From Betaproteobacteria bacterium (GTDB lineage: Bacteria; Pseudomonadota; Gammaproteobacteria; Burkholderiales; SG8-41), in the NCBI GenBank assembly GCA_021414185.1, contig JAIOOZ010000110.1:1-22996 (forward strand): 22,996 bases of DNA, read 5' to 3'. Positions 1 to 7,561 of the stretch are shown in pieces. Position 1 is the first letter of the stretch. Each line of letters begins with the position of its first letter. The translations under genes were made by a program, and so were the position numbers. Below the pieces are notes generated by a model. It worked only from the letters and a program-made list of their open reading frames with translations. It was not told the origin of the DNA and made no database searches.

Positions 1-35
1 CTAAAGTCTTTCATGCTCCGGATTTTCAATGCCAT
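1..35 (-). CDS. 5' end of an unidentified gene (cut by the window edge), possibly TctB-like
   Basis: Only the first 11 codons are inside the window. On the minus strand an ATG at 35-33 is preceded by a near-perfect Shine-Dalgarno site, GGAGGAG at 47-41, five bases upstream. The codons read MALKIRSMKDF and continue past position 1. The start call rests on the SD site and the open frame. The N-terminus resembles the KI(R/K)SxxDF opening that I recall from small TctB-family subunits of tripartite tricarboxylate transporters, but eleven residues cannot establish a family. It follows fba on the same strand after 146 bp, so it could be downstream in the same transcript or have its own promoter. No clear terminator was seen in 36-181. 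Confidence 0.45.
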   Translation of the reverse strand, partial: MALKIRSMKDF

Positions 36-181
36 TTGAACTCCTCCAAATTGACGAAAACTGATTTTTTGCCGTGCTTAAAATCGCTTGCCGGCCAGCG
101 TTAACGGCGCATGATAACCGGTTTCTTGGCGCCTAGCCACCTGCGCACTGCGATGTTACCGGGGGCACCGTTAATGGGCAA

Positions 182-1213
182 TCAAGCGGCCAACGCGTCC
201 TTTTCCATTTCTGCCTTATAGCGGCCAAAACACGCCGCGCTGTTCATTTTAGCGCGGTGATATAGCGCTTTCTGCGCCGCCGGCACGCTCCCCGGCTGCC
301 CTTTCCACGCTTTCAGCGCGGGGGCCTGCAGGGCCCGGCCGTAAGAAAACGACAATGGCCAAGGCAACGCTGCTTTCCCAGCGTTCATTGTATTCAGGTG
401 CGCGGTGGCGAGTTCATCGCTTTGCCCGCCGGACAGGAACACGATACCCGGCACTGCCGCGGGCACCGTGCGTTTCAGGCATTGCACGGTCGCATCCGCG
501 ACCTGTTGAACACTGGCTTGTTGCGGGCAATCCTTGCCGGAAATAACCATGCTCGGCTTTAACACGAGATGCTCGAAACGCACGCGCTGCCGGTGCAGTT
601 CGTCAAATAATGCGTGTTGCGTTTTTTCTGTGACTTCAAAGCAGCGCTCGAGCGTATGGCTGCCGTCCATCAGCACTTCGGGTTCAACGATCGGCACGAT
701 GCCCGCTTCCTGGCACAACGCCGCGTAGCGCGCGAGTGCATGCACGTTGGCCTCAATGCAGTATTGGCTCGGCATATCCGTGCCTATCGTGATCACCGCG
801 CGCCACTTGGCGAATGTCGCGCCGAGCTTTTTGTATTCCGCGAGGCGCTCGCGCAACCCGTCGAGGCCTTCGGTGACCTGTTCGCCGGCGGCTCCGGCCA
901 GCGCCTTTGCTCCGGTATCGACTTTGATGCCGGCCAGGATGCCCGCTTTTTTCATCGCGTCCGGAAACGGCGTGCCCGCCTTGGTCGCCTGCTTGATGGT
1001 TTCGTCGTACAGAATCATGCCGCTGATGAACTGCGCCAGGCCGTCGCCCGAGATAAGCAGATCGCGGTAGGCGCGGCGCGTCTCCACGGTCGATTCGACG
1101 CCGATCAGGTCGAAGCGTTTCTTGATGGTGCCACTCGATTCGTCGATCGCCAGAATACCTTTGCCCGGGGCAACCATCGCCGCCGCGGTCGCTGCAAGTT
1201 CACGTTCAAACAT
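182..1213 (-). CDS. fba: Class I fructose-bisphosphate aldolase
   Basis: Cleaves fructose-1,6-bisphosphate to dihydroxyacetone phosphate and glyceraldehyde-3-phosphate (or the reverse) in the cytosol, through a Schiff base. The 343-residue protein matches the eukaryote-like class I family: GKGILAIDES near the N-terminus (about 17-26), KWR at about 136-138, EPEVLMDG at 177-184, and the Schiff-base lysine in LVLKPSMV (about K219). The C-terminus ends RYKAEMEKDALAA without the terminal Tyr of vertebrate aldolases. The start is an ATG with GGAGG six bases upstream (strong SD). It is the last gene of the tkt-gap-pgk-pyk-fba series but is separated from pyk by 474 bp of repeats and A+T-rich DNA, so it may have its own promoter. 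Many betaproteobacteria carry a class II (metal-dependent) aldolase at this place. Confidence 0.95.
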   Translation of the reverse strand: MFERELAATAAAMVAPGKGILAIDESSGTIKKRFDLIGVESTVETRRAYRDLLISGDGLAQFISGMILYDETIKQATKAGTPFPDAMKKAGILAGIKVDTGAKALAGAAGEQVTEGLDGLRERLAEYKKLGATFAKWRAVITIGTDMPSQYCIEANVHALARYAALCQEAGIVPIVEPEVLMDGSHTLERCFEVTEKTQHALFDELHRQRVRFEHLVLKPSMVISGKDCPQQASVQQVADATVQCLKRTVPAAVPGIVFLSGGQSDELATAHLNTMNAGKAALPWPLSFSYGRALQAPALKAWKGQPGSVPAAQKALYHRAKMNSAACFGRYKAEMEKDALAA

Positions 1214-1243
1214 TTACTGCCTCCAACTGGCTGATGCGTGCCG

Positions 1244-1287
1244 GAAAAATAAAACGAAAACGCCCAAAGGGTGCATATTCTACCCTT
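1244..1287 (-). promoter_or_regulatory. Small hairpin and T-rich stretch upstream of fba
   Basis: On the minus strand, AAGGGT (1287-1282) and ACCCTT (1272-1267) form a 6-bp stem with a 9-nt loop. A T-rich run corresponding to 1260-1244 follows a few bases later. This could be a weak intrinsic terminator for transcripts coming from pyk, or part of the fba leader. The loop also contains TAGAAT, a fair -10 hexamer, but no good -35 sits 16-18 bp upstream. The rest of 1214-1380 shows no gene I can support. Function is inferred only. Confidence 0.25.
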
Positions 1288-1380
1288 AGGAAATACGTTT
1301 TGACCATGCTGGGATCGAGATTCCGGACGTACAGCGCGACGCAGTGTAACTATCCCTGCTTACGCCCAGCTTACGCAAAC

Positions 1381-1706
1381 GCTCACTTCAAGAACGCCCG
1401 TGTTCCCCCGGGTATTTTGGCTACGGCCGCTGCGCTTAACTTGCCAAGCAAGTTAGCCTCCGCCGAAATCCCCAATGCCGGCGACCATCAAGAACGACGA
1501 TGCTCGCCCGGGTATTTTGGCTGCGGCCGCTGCGCTTAACTTCCCAAGCAAGTTAGCCTCCGCCGAAATCCCCAATGCCGGCGACCATCAAGAACGGCGA
1601 TGCTCGCCCGGGTATTTTGGCTACGGCCGCTGCGCTTAACTTGCCAAGCAAGTTAGCCTCCGCCGAAATCCCCAAAACCGGCGATCATCAAGAACGACGA
1701 TGCTCG
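1381..1706. repeat. Three tandem 100-bp repeats that include the pyk 3' end
   Basis: Three consecutive units at 1407-1506, 1507-1606 and 1607-1706 have an exact period of 100 bp. Units 1 and 2 differ at three bases, as do units 1 and 3, giving about 97% identity. The last 26 bp of the unit also appear in diverged form at 1381-1406, before unit 1. Each unit contains an 8-bp inverted repeat TAACTTGC-CAA-GCAAGTTA, perfect in units 1 and 3 and with one mismatch in unit 2. The right end of unit 3 overlaps the last six sense codons and the stop of pyk, so units 1 and 2 carry copies of that 3' coding tail. Because 100 is not a multiple of three, no single frame is preserved through the array. Together with 1214-1380 this fills the gap between pyk and fba. 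Confidence 0.95.
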
Positions 1707-3115
1707 CCGACTTTGACGATTTTCATCGTATTGGTGCCGCCGGCTTTGCCGAAAGGCTCGCCAATTGTGAGAATGATGTAATCGCCCGACCTCACCGCAC
1801 CCCTCTTCAGGAGCTCATCCTCGGCCATGTTCAGCGAGCGCTCGGGATCGCGCGCGCCTTTGAATTTGAGCGGATAGACGCCGCGGAACAGCGTGACCCG
1901 CCGGCGCGTTTCGACCACCGACGACAGCGCGTAAATCGGCACGCTTGAATTCATGCGCGACATCAGCAACGCCGTCTTGCCGCTTTGCGTCAGTGCGGCG
2001 ATCGCCTTGATGCCAAGGCTGTTGGCGGTGAATATCGTGGCGCGTGCGACGGCCTCTTCGACCGTTTCCGGCGGGCCGGTGCGCCGGCGTTCGGCGATAA
2101 ACGCGTCTTCCTTTTCGGCCTCCAGGCAGACGCGCGCCATCGCGGCGATGGTTTCCACCGGGAACTTGCCGGCCGCGGTTTCCGCCGACAGCATCACCGC
2201 GTCGGTGCCGTCGAGCACGGCATTGGCGACGTCCGACACTTCCGCGCGCGTTTGAATGGGATTGTTGATCATCGACTCCATCATCTGGGTGGCCGTGATC
2301 ACCAGCTTGTTGCGCTCGCGCGCCATGCGGATCATGCGCTTCTGCAAAGCGGGCACCACCGCGTCGCCGACTTCCACGGCGAGATCGCCGCGCGCAACCA
2401 TGATCGAATCGGAGGCGTCGACGATTTCCTCCAGCGCGGGAATCGCTTCGGCGCGCTCGATCTTGGCGCACAACAGCGCCTTGCCGCCCGCCTTCAGCAT
2501 GAGGTCGCGCGCCCATTGCATGTCGGCCCCCGAGCGCGGAAACGATACGGCGAGGTAATCGGCTTTCAGCAGGGCCGCGGTCTTGATGTCCTGCATGTCT
2601 TTTTCGGTCAGCGCAGGCGCGGTCAGTCCGCCGCCCTTGCGGTTGATGCCCTTGTTGTTGGACAGCGTGCCGCCCTGCTCGACCACGCAATCTATACGCG
2701 TGCCCCTGACCGCGACCACCGCCAGCACGACGCGGCCGTCGTCCAGCAGCAGCGTGTCGCCTTTGGAGACGTCCTGCGGCAGGTTCTTGTAATCGAGACC
2801 AACGCGATGCGCATCGCCCAGTTTGCACTCAGCGTCGAGCACGAATTTATCGCCGACATTGAGTTCGATGCGATCGTGCTCGAAACGGCCGATGCGAATT
2901 TTCGGGCCCTGCAAATCCACCAGCACGCCGACCGAGCGGCCGGCCTTGCGCGCCAGTTCGCGCACGAGTTCGACGCGCGCGGTGTGCTCCTTCGCCGTGC
3001 CGTGCGAGAAATTCATGCGCACGACGTCGAGCCCGGCCTCGATCATGCGCAGGAGCGTGACCTTGTCGCTGGAAGCGGGGCCGAGTGTGGCGACAATTTT
3101 GGTGCGGCGGGGCAT
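1688..3115 (-). CDS. pyk: Pyruvate kinase
   Basis: Transfers phosphate from phosphoenolpyruvate to ADP, the last step of glycolysis, in the cytosol. The 475-residue protein begins MPRRTKIVATLGPAS, the usual N-terminus. It shows the RMNFSHG nucleotide/K+ site (R33, N35, S37), the catalytic AKIERAEA (K218, E220), the metal ligand in ARGDLAVE (D244), ATQMMESMI, and a C-terminal allosteric domain ending MKIVKVGEHRRS. The length is normal. The ATG has no recognisable Shine-Dalgarno sequence, because the upstream DNA is the GGATTGAG/CTCAATCC array; translation may depend on coupling or on folding of that array. The last codons and stop lie inside a 100-bp unit repeated twice more downstream. It lies downstream of pgk after 79 bp. 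Confidence 0.96.
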   Translation of the reverse strand: MPRRTKIVATLGPASSDKVTLLRMIEAGLDVVRMNFSHGTAKEHTARVELVRELARKAGRSVGVLVDLQGPKIRIGRFEHDRIELNVGDKFVLDAECKLGDAHRVGLDYKNLPQDVSKGDTLLLDDGRVVLAVVAVRGTRIDCVVEQGGTLSNNKGINRKGGGLTAPALTEKDMQDIKTAALLKADYLAVSFPRSGADMQWARDLMLKAGGKALLCAKIERAEAIPALEEIVDASDSIMVARGDLAVEVGDAVVPALQKRMIRMARERNKLVITATQMMESMINNPIQTRAEVSDVANAVLDGTDAVMLSAETAAGKFPVETIAAMARVCLEAEKEDAFIAERRRTGPPETVEEAVARATIFTANSLGIKAIAALTQSGKTALLMSRMNSSVPIYALSSVVETRRRVTLFRGVYPLKFKGARDPERSLNMAEDELLKRGAVRSGDYIILTIGEPFGKAGGTNTMKIVKVGEHRRS

Positions 3116-3121
3116 AAAGGC

Positions 3122-3202
3122 AGGATTGAGTGATCAGGATTGAGGATTGAGTAAGAGCGTAACCGGTATTACCTCAATCCTCAATCCTCGCTCCTCAATC
3201 CT
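3122..3202. repeat. Inverted array of GGATTGAG modules between pgk and pyk
   Basis: The left arm (3122-3151) contains AGGATTGAG, a 5-nt spacer, then AGGATTGAGGATTGAG. The right arm (3173-3202) is the reverse complement in the same layout with a different 5-nt spacer. The inner 16 bp of each arm pair perfectly (3136-3151 with 3173-3188), the outer 9 bp pair perfectly (3122-3130 with 3194-3202), and the two 5-nt spacers form an unpaired internal bulge. The apical loop is 21 nt (3152-3172). RNA from either strand could fold into a long hairpin. The Asp codon and TGA stop that end pgk lie inside the outermost module of the right arm. There is no T-tract, so this is not a standard intrinsic terminator; a REP-like element, RNA-stability element or attenuator is possible. 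Confidence 0.9.
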
Positions 3203-4379
3203 TCTTTGCGCGCTGTTCAAGAATCTCGACCGCGGGCAGTTTTTTGCCCTCGAGAAACTCGAGAAACGCCCCGCCGCCGGTCGACATATAAGACACTTTG
3301 TCGGCGATCCCGTACTTGGCGATGGCAGCCAGCGTATCGCCGCCTCCGGCGATCGAAAACGCTTGGGATTCGGCGATGGCGCGCGCGATGCGTGCGGTGC
3401 CCGCGCCGAACTGGTCGAACTCGAACACGCCGACCGGCCCGTTCCAGATAATGGTGCCGGCCCTGGCAATCACTCTTGCAAGCACTTCCGCGGTCTGCGG
3501 GCCGATGTCGAGAATCATGTCGTCGGCGCCAACCTCATTGGCCGCCACCAGGTTTGCGCGCGCGCGCGCCGACAATTCGCCCGCAACGACGACGTCCACC
3601 GGCAGCGGAACCTCTGCGCCGCGTTTTTTCATCAAATCGATGATGGCATGCGCCTCGCCGATCAGTCCGGGTTCCGCCAGAGATTTGCCGACACGCTGGC
3701 CCATCGCCAGCATAAAAGTATTCGCGATGCCGCCGCCCACGATCAGTTGATCGACTTTTTCGGCCAGCGTTTTGAGTATGGTCAGCTTGGTCGAAACCTT
3801 GGACCCGGCGACGATGGCAACGAGCGGCCGCGCAGGATCGCGCAACGCCATGCCGAGCGCCTCGAGTTCGGCCGCCATCAATGGGCCCGCGCACGCCGTC
3901 GGCGCGAATTTGGCGATGCCGTGGGTGGTCGCTTCCGCGCGGTGCGCAGTGCCGAACGCGTCATTCACATACACATCGCACAACGCCGCCATTTTTTTCG
4001 CCAGCGCGTCGTCGTTTTTTTTCTCGCCTTTATTGAAGCGGCAATTTTCGAGCATCACCACCTGGCCCTGCTTGACGTCGACGCCGGCGACCCAATCGCG
4101 CATCAATGGCACCGGAGTCTTGAGCAACTCGCTCAGCCGTTGCGCAACCGGTTCAAGAGAATCGGCGGCATTGAACTCGCCTTCCGTCGGACGACCGAGA
4201 TGCGATGTCACCATCACAGCGGCGCCTGCCGTCAGCGCGGCCTGGATGGCAGGCACTGACGCGCGGATGCGCGTGTCATCGGTAATTTTACCGGCGTCGT
4301 CCTGCGGCACGTTGAGGTCCGCGCGTATGAACACCCGCTTGCCGGCGAGGTTTACGTCCGCCATCTTCATTACGTTCAT
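3195..4379 (-). CDS. pgk: Phosphoglycerate kinase
   Basis: Interconverts 1,3-bisphosphoglycerate plus ADP and 3-phosphoglycerate plus ATP in the cytosol. The 394-residue protein has all family marks: RADLNVP (19-25), SHLGRP (59-64), VNDAFGTAHR (138-147), SKVSTK at 193-198 in the nucleotide site, GGGIANTF (215-222), WNGPVGVFE (312-320) and GGGDT (345-349). The ATG at 4379 (MNVMKMADVNLAGKRV) gives the usual N-terminus. Internal Met codons 4 and 6 are alternatives, and none has a strong SD, which fits coupling to gap 21 bp upstream. Its last sense codon and stop are supplied by the outermost GGATTGA module of the inverted array that follows. Confidence 0.97.
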   Translation of the reverse strand: MNVMKMADVNLAGKRVFIRADLNVPQDDAGKITDDTRIRASVPAIQAALTAGAAVMVTSHLGRPTEGEFNAADSLEPVAQRLSELLKTPVPLMRDWVAGVDVKQGQVVMLENCRFNKGEKKNDDALAKKMAALCDVYVNDAFGTAHRAEATTHGIAKFAPTACAGPLMAAELEALGMALRDPARPLVAIVAGSKVSTKLTILKTLAEKVDQLIVGGGIANTFMLAMGQRVGKSLAEPGLIGEAHAIIDLMKKRGAEVPLPVDVVVAGELSARARANLVAANEVGADDMILDIGPQTAEVLARVIARAGTIIWNGPVGVFEFDQFGAGTARIARAIAESQAFSIAGGGDTLAAIAKYGIADKVSYMSTGGGAFLEFLEGKKLPAVEILEQRAKKD

Positions 4380-4400
4380 GCGGAAACGCCGGTGATGCCG

Positions 4401-5399
4401 TTACTTGGCAATGACGCGCGCCATTTCCAGCACCTTGCAGGAATAACCCCATTCGTTGTCGTACCACGAGACGACTTTCACGAAAGTGCTGTCGAGCGCA
4501 ATGCCCGCCTCGGCGTCGAACACCGAAGTGCAGACTTCGTCGCGGAAATCGGTCGACACGACTTTTTCCTCGGTGTAGCCGAGCACGCCTTTCATGGCGC
4601 CTTGCGATTCTGCTTTCATCTTGGCGCAGATTTCCGCGTAAGTGGCCGGCTTGTTGAGTTCAACCGTGAGGTCGACAACGGAAACATCGGACGTCGGCAC
4701 GCGAAAAGCCATGCCGGTCAGTTTCTTGTTGAGTTCGGGGATCACCACACCGACGGCCTTGGCCGCACCGGTGGACGACGGAATGATGTTCTCAAGTATG
4801 CCGCGGCCACCGCGCCAGTCCTTGTTGGAGGGACCATCGACGGTCTTCTGCGTGGCGGTCGCCGCATGCACGGTCGTCATGAGTCCGCGCTTGATGCCCC
4901 AGGTATCGTTGAGCACCTTCGCCACCGGCGCCAGACAGTTCGTGGTGCAGGAAGCGTTCGAGATGATCGCCTGTCCCTTGTACGTCTTGTCGTTCACACC
5001 GAACACGAACATGGGGGTGTCGTCTTTGCACGGCGCCGACATGATGACTTTCTTCGCGCCCGCGGCGAGGTGTTTCTCGCAGCTGTCCTTGGTCAGGAAC
5101 AGGCCCGTCGATTCGACGACGACATCGGCGCCGACATCGCCCCATTTCAGCTGCGTGGGGTCCTTTTCGGCGGTAAGCCGGATGCGCTTGCCATTCACGA
5201 CCAGCGTATTGCCGTCTACGCCAATGTTGCCCTTGAACCGGCCGTGTACCGAGTCATAGCGCAGCATGTACGCGAGATAGTCCGGTTCGAGCAGGTCGTT
5301 GATGCCCACGATCTCGATGTCCGGAAAGTGCTGCACCGCCGCGCGGAACACCATCCGTCCGATACGTCCAAATCCATTGATGCCAACTTTGATGCTCAT
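4401..5399 (-). CDS. gap: Glyceraldehyde-3-phosphate dehydrogenase, type I
   Basis: Oxidises and phosphorylates glyceraldehyde-3-phosphate to 1,3-bisphosphoglycerate. The 332-residue protein has the Rossmann fingerprint NGFGRIGR (8-15), the catalytic Cys in SNASCTTNCLAP (C151) and the base histidine in TTVHAAT (H177). Asp at position 35 (GINDL) suggests preference for NAD over NADP; this is inferred from family knowledge. The C-terminus WYDNEWGYSCKVLEMA is standard. The ATG is preceded by an AGGAG-type SD. It lies 56 bp downstream of tkt and 21 bp upstream of pgk on the same strand, consistent with one operon. Confidence 0.97.
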   Translation of the reverse strand: MSIKVGINGFGRIGRMVFRAAVQHFPDIEIVGINDLLEPDYLAYMLRYDSVHGRFKGNIGVDGNTLVVNGKRIRLTAEKDPTQLKWGDVGADVVVESTGLFLTKDSCEKHLAAGAKKVIMSAPCKDDTPMFVFGVNDKTYKGQAIISNASCTTNCLAPVAKVLNDTWGIKRGLMTTVHAATATQKTVDGPSNKDWRGGRGILENIIPSSTGAAKAVGVVIPELNKKLTGMAFRVPTSDVSVVDLTVELNKPATYAEICAKMKAESQGAMKGVLGYTEEKVVSTDFRDEVCTSVFDAEAGIALDSTFVKVVSWYDNEWGYSCKVLEMARVIAK

Positions 5400-5455
5400 G
5401 CCTGCCTCTCCTCGAAATTATGTAAACACCTTCGCCGCCCGTCAGGGCCGCAAAG

Positions 5456-7459
5456 TCAAATGACTGTCTTTACCGTCGCCACCACATTGTCGACGGTGAA
5501 ACCGAAATATTTGAACAGCTCACCGGCCGGCGCCGATTCGCCAAAACGGTCGATGCCGACCACTGCGCCGGTCTTGGAATCCACGGCACCAACATACTTG
5601 CGCCAGAAATCGGTGACCCCGGCTTCGACTGCGACGCGGGACACGCCGGCGGGCATTACCGACGCGCGATAGGCCGCGTCCTGCGCATCAAATAACGACG
5701 TGCAGGGCATGGACACCACGCGCACGGCGATGCCTTCCTTTTGCAGCTGCTCGCGCGCTGCCATCGCCAGCGGCATTTCAGATCCCGTCGCGATAATCAC
5801 GGCGCGTGGAACGCCGCCTTCGGCTTCGGCGAGCACGTAACCACCGCGCGCAATCGACGCGATTTGTGTCGCACTGCGTTTTTGGAACGCCACGTTCTGC
5901 CGCGACAATATGAAACAGGTGGGCCCATCTTTGCGCTGTATTGCCGCGCTCCAGGCCGCCGCCGCTTCGACCGTATCGCACGGCCGCCACACCGCCATAT
6001 TCGGGATCAGCCGCAAGCTCGATGTGTGCTCGACGGCCTGGTGCGTTGGTCCGTCTTCGCCGAGCCCGATCGAATCGTGGGTGAAGACGAAGATATTGCG
6101 CAATTTCATCAGCGCAGCCATGCGCAGGGCATTGCGCGAGTAATCGGAAAACGTTAGGAAGGTGCCGGTTTCCGGAATGAAGCCGCCGTGCAGCGCCATG
6201 CCGTTGGTGATCGCGGCCATCGCGAACTCGCGCACGCCGAAGTTCACGATATTGCCGGGCTCGGTGCGCGACACGACCTTGCTGCCCGGCCAGTTGGTAA
6301 ACACGCTGCCCATCAAATCAGCCGACCCGCCGATGAGTTCCGGCAGGCCGGGTGCAAGCTGGGTCAACGCAAGCTGCGATGCTTTACGCGTTGCAACGGT
6401 CTCGCCCTTGGTATTTGCCGCTTCAATCGCGGCGGCCGCCATGCCCGCAAAATCTGCCGGCAGTTCGCCGGCCAAGCGGCGCTTGAATTCGCGCGCGAGA
6501 TCCGGATGCGCGGACGCGTAGGCGGCAAATCGCGCGTCCCAATTTGCTTGCGCGGCAGCGCCTTTTTTGCGCTGATCCCATTCAGCGTAAATTTCCTGGG
6601 GAATTTCGAACGGCGGAAATTTCCAACCGATGCTTGCACGCGTTGCCGCGACTTCCTCCGCGCCCAACGCCTCGCCGTGCGCTTTGGCGGTGCCGGCGCG
6701 TTTAGGCGAGCCTTTGCCGATCACGGTCTTGCAGCAGATCAGGCTCGGGCGGTCGCCGACTGCCTGCGCGGATTTCAGCGCGGCTTCGATTGCTGCCGCA
6801 TCGTGTCCGTCGACGCGCGGCACCACGTGCCAGCCGTAGGCTTCGAAGCGCTTGGGCGTGTCGTCCGTAAACCATCCCTGCACCTGGCCATCAATGGAAA
6901 TGCCGTTGTCGTCGTAAAACGCGATCAGTTTGCCCAGCCCCAGCGTGCCGGCGAGCGAGCAGGCTTCGTGCGATATGCCTTCCATCAGGCAGCCGTCACC
7001 GAGAAACACATAGGTGTAATGGTCGACCACCGTGTGCCCGGTGCGATTGAAATCCGCCGCCAGCAATTTTTCCGCGAGCGCCATGCCCACCGCGTTGCTG
7101 ATGCCCTGGCCGAGCGGTCCGGTCGTGGTCTCGACGCCTGGCGTCATGCCAAGTTCCGGATGGCCGGGCGTTTTCGAATGCAGCTGGCGGAAGCGGCGGA
7201 CTTCGTCCATCGACAAATCGTAGCCCGTGAGATGCAGCAGCGCATACAGCAGCATCGAGCCATGGCCGTTCGACAGCACAAAGCGGTCGCGGTCGGCCCA
7301 GTGCGGGTTGGCGGGATTATGTTTGAGGTGATGGCGCCATAACACTTCGGCAATTTCCGCCATCCCCATGGGCATGCCCGGGTGACCGGAATTGGCTTGT
7401 TGCACAGCGTCCATCGCGAGCGCGCGGATCGCGTTGGTTATTTCCAGGCGGGAGCCCAT
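5456..7459 (-). CDS. tkt: Transketolase
   Basis: Moves two-carbon ketol units between sugar phosphates (pentose phosphate pathway; also the Calvin cycle where present), using thiamine diphosphate. The 667-residue length is typical. Visible motifs are SGHPGMPMG (H26), SNGHGSMLLYALLHL (H66), the TPP/Mg motif GDGCLMEG through DDNGIS (D155, N185), the catalytic Glu in FGVREFAMAAI (E411), and FTHDSIGLGEDGPTHQ (H461, D469, H473). The ATG has AAGGA about eight bases upstream. It is the first gene of the carbon-metabolism series. The 102 bp between it and the ntrX stop hold GC-rich palindromes and probably its promoter. No Rubisco or phosphoribulokinase gene is visible, so the cbbT name is not justified. 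Confidence 0.97.
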   Translation of the reverse strand: MGSRLEITNAIRALAMDAVQQANSGHPGMPMGMAEIAEVLWRHHLKHNPANPHWADRDRFVLSNGHGSMLLYALLHLTGYDLSMDEVRRFRQLHSKTPGHPELGMTPGVETTTGPLGQGISNAVGMALAEKLLAADFNRTGHTVVDHYTYVFLGDGCLMEGISHEACSLAGTLGLGKLIAFYDDNGISIDGQVQGWFTDDTPKRFEAYGWHVVPRVDGHDAAAIEAALKSAQAVGDRPSLICCKTVIGKGSPKRAGTAKAHGEALGAEEVAATRASIGWKFPPFEIPQEIYAEWDQRKKGAAAQANWDARFAAYASAHPDLAREFKRRLAGELPADFAGMAAAAIEAANTKGETVATRKASQLALTQLAPGLPELIGGSADLMGSVFTNWPGSKVVSRTEPGNIVNFGVREFAMAAITNGMALHGGFIPETGTFLTFSDYSRNALRMAALMKLRNIFVFTHDSIGLGEDGPTHQAVEHTSSLRLIPNMAVWRPCDTVEAAAAWSAAIQRKDGPTCFILSRQNVAFQKRSATQIASIARGGYVLAEAEGGVPRAVIIATGSEMPLAMAAREQLQKEGIAVRVVSMPCTSLFDAQDAAYRASVMPAGVSRVAVEAGVTDFWRKYVGAVDSKTGAVVGIDRFGESAPAGELFKYFGFTVDNVVATVKTVI

Positions 7460-7514
7460 TCGATATTTCCTTGCGGAGAGCCGAGACTTGCGGGAGCCGC
7501 AATTATCTTAGAAA

Positions 7515-7553
7515 CCGGCGCCTTTGGCTACGTAGCGCCGGCAATTCCGGCGC
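7515..7553. terminator. GC-rich overlapping hairpins after ntrX
   Basis: Three copies of one 7-mer alternate in orientation: CCGGCGC (7515-7521), GCGCCGG (7535-7541) and CCGGCGC (7547-7553). The middle copy can pair with either neighbour, giving two mutually exclusive perfect 7-bp stems: loop CAATT on one side, a 13-nt loop containing TACGTA on the other. Read in the direction of ntrX transcription, the second hairpin is followed by GGTTTCTAAG, a short T-rich tail, so a terminator for the ntrYX transcript is plausible. Its place upstream of tkt also allows an attenuator-like role. Function is inferred. Confidence 0.45.
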
Positions 7554-7561
7554 CGGGCGCG

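Noticed and set aside
1407..1706. Regularly spaced repeats as a possible CRISPR array
   Set aside because: The whole 100-bp unit is conserved, with no variable spacers, and one end is pyk coding sequence. It is a tandem duplication.
1234..1781. Plus-strand reading frames across the 100-bp repeats as a repeat protein
   Set aside because: The unit length is not a multiple of three, so the frame changes each unit. There is no ribosome site or family match, and the frames run into antisense pyk.
1985..3133. Long plus-strand open frames opposite pyk, pgk, tkt, ntrY and other minus-strand genes
   Set aside because: They are typical mirror frames of GC-rich genes, with His/Arg-rich low-complexity translations. 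The opposite strand encodes complete conserved enzymes.
3556..3569. Alternating (GC)7 tract as a Z-DNA or regulatory element
   Set aside because: It lies inside the pgk coding region and is explained by the codons for an ARARA stretch in a GC-rich gene.
7521..7533. 10-mer TTTGGCTACG shared with the 100-bp repeats near 1416
   Set aside because: The match does not extend beyond ten bases and could be chance. A genome-wide search would be needed to treat it as the same element.
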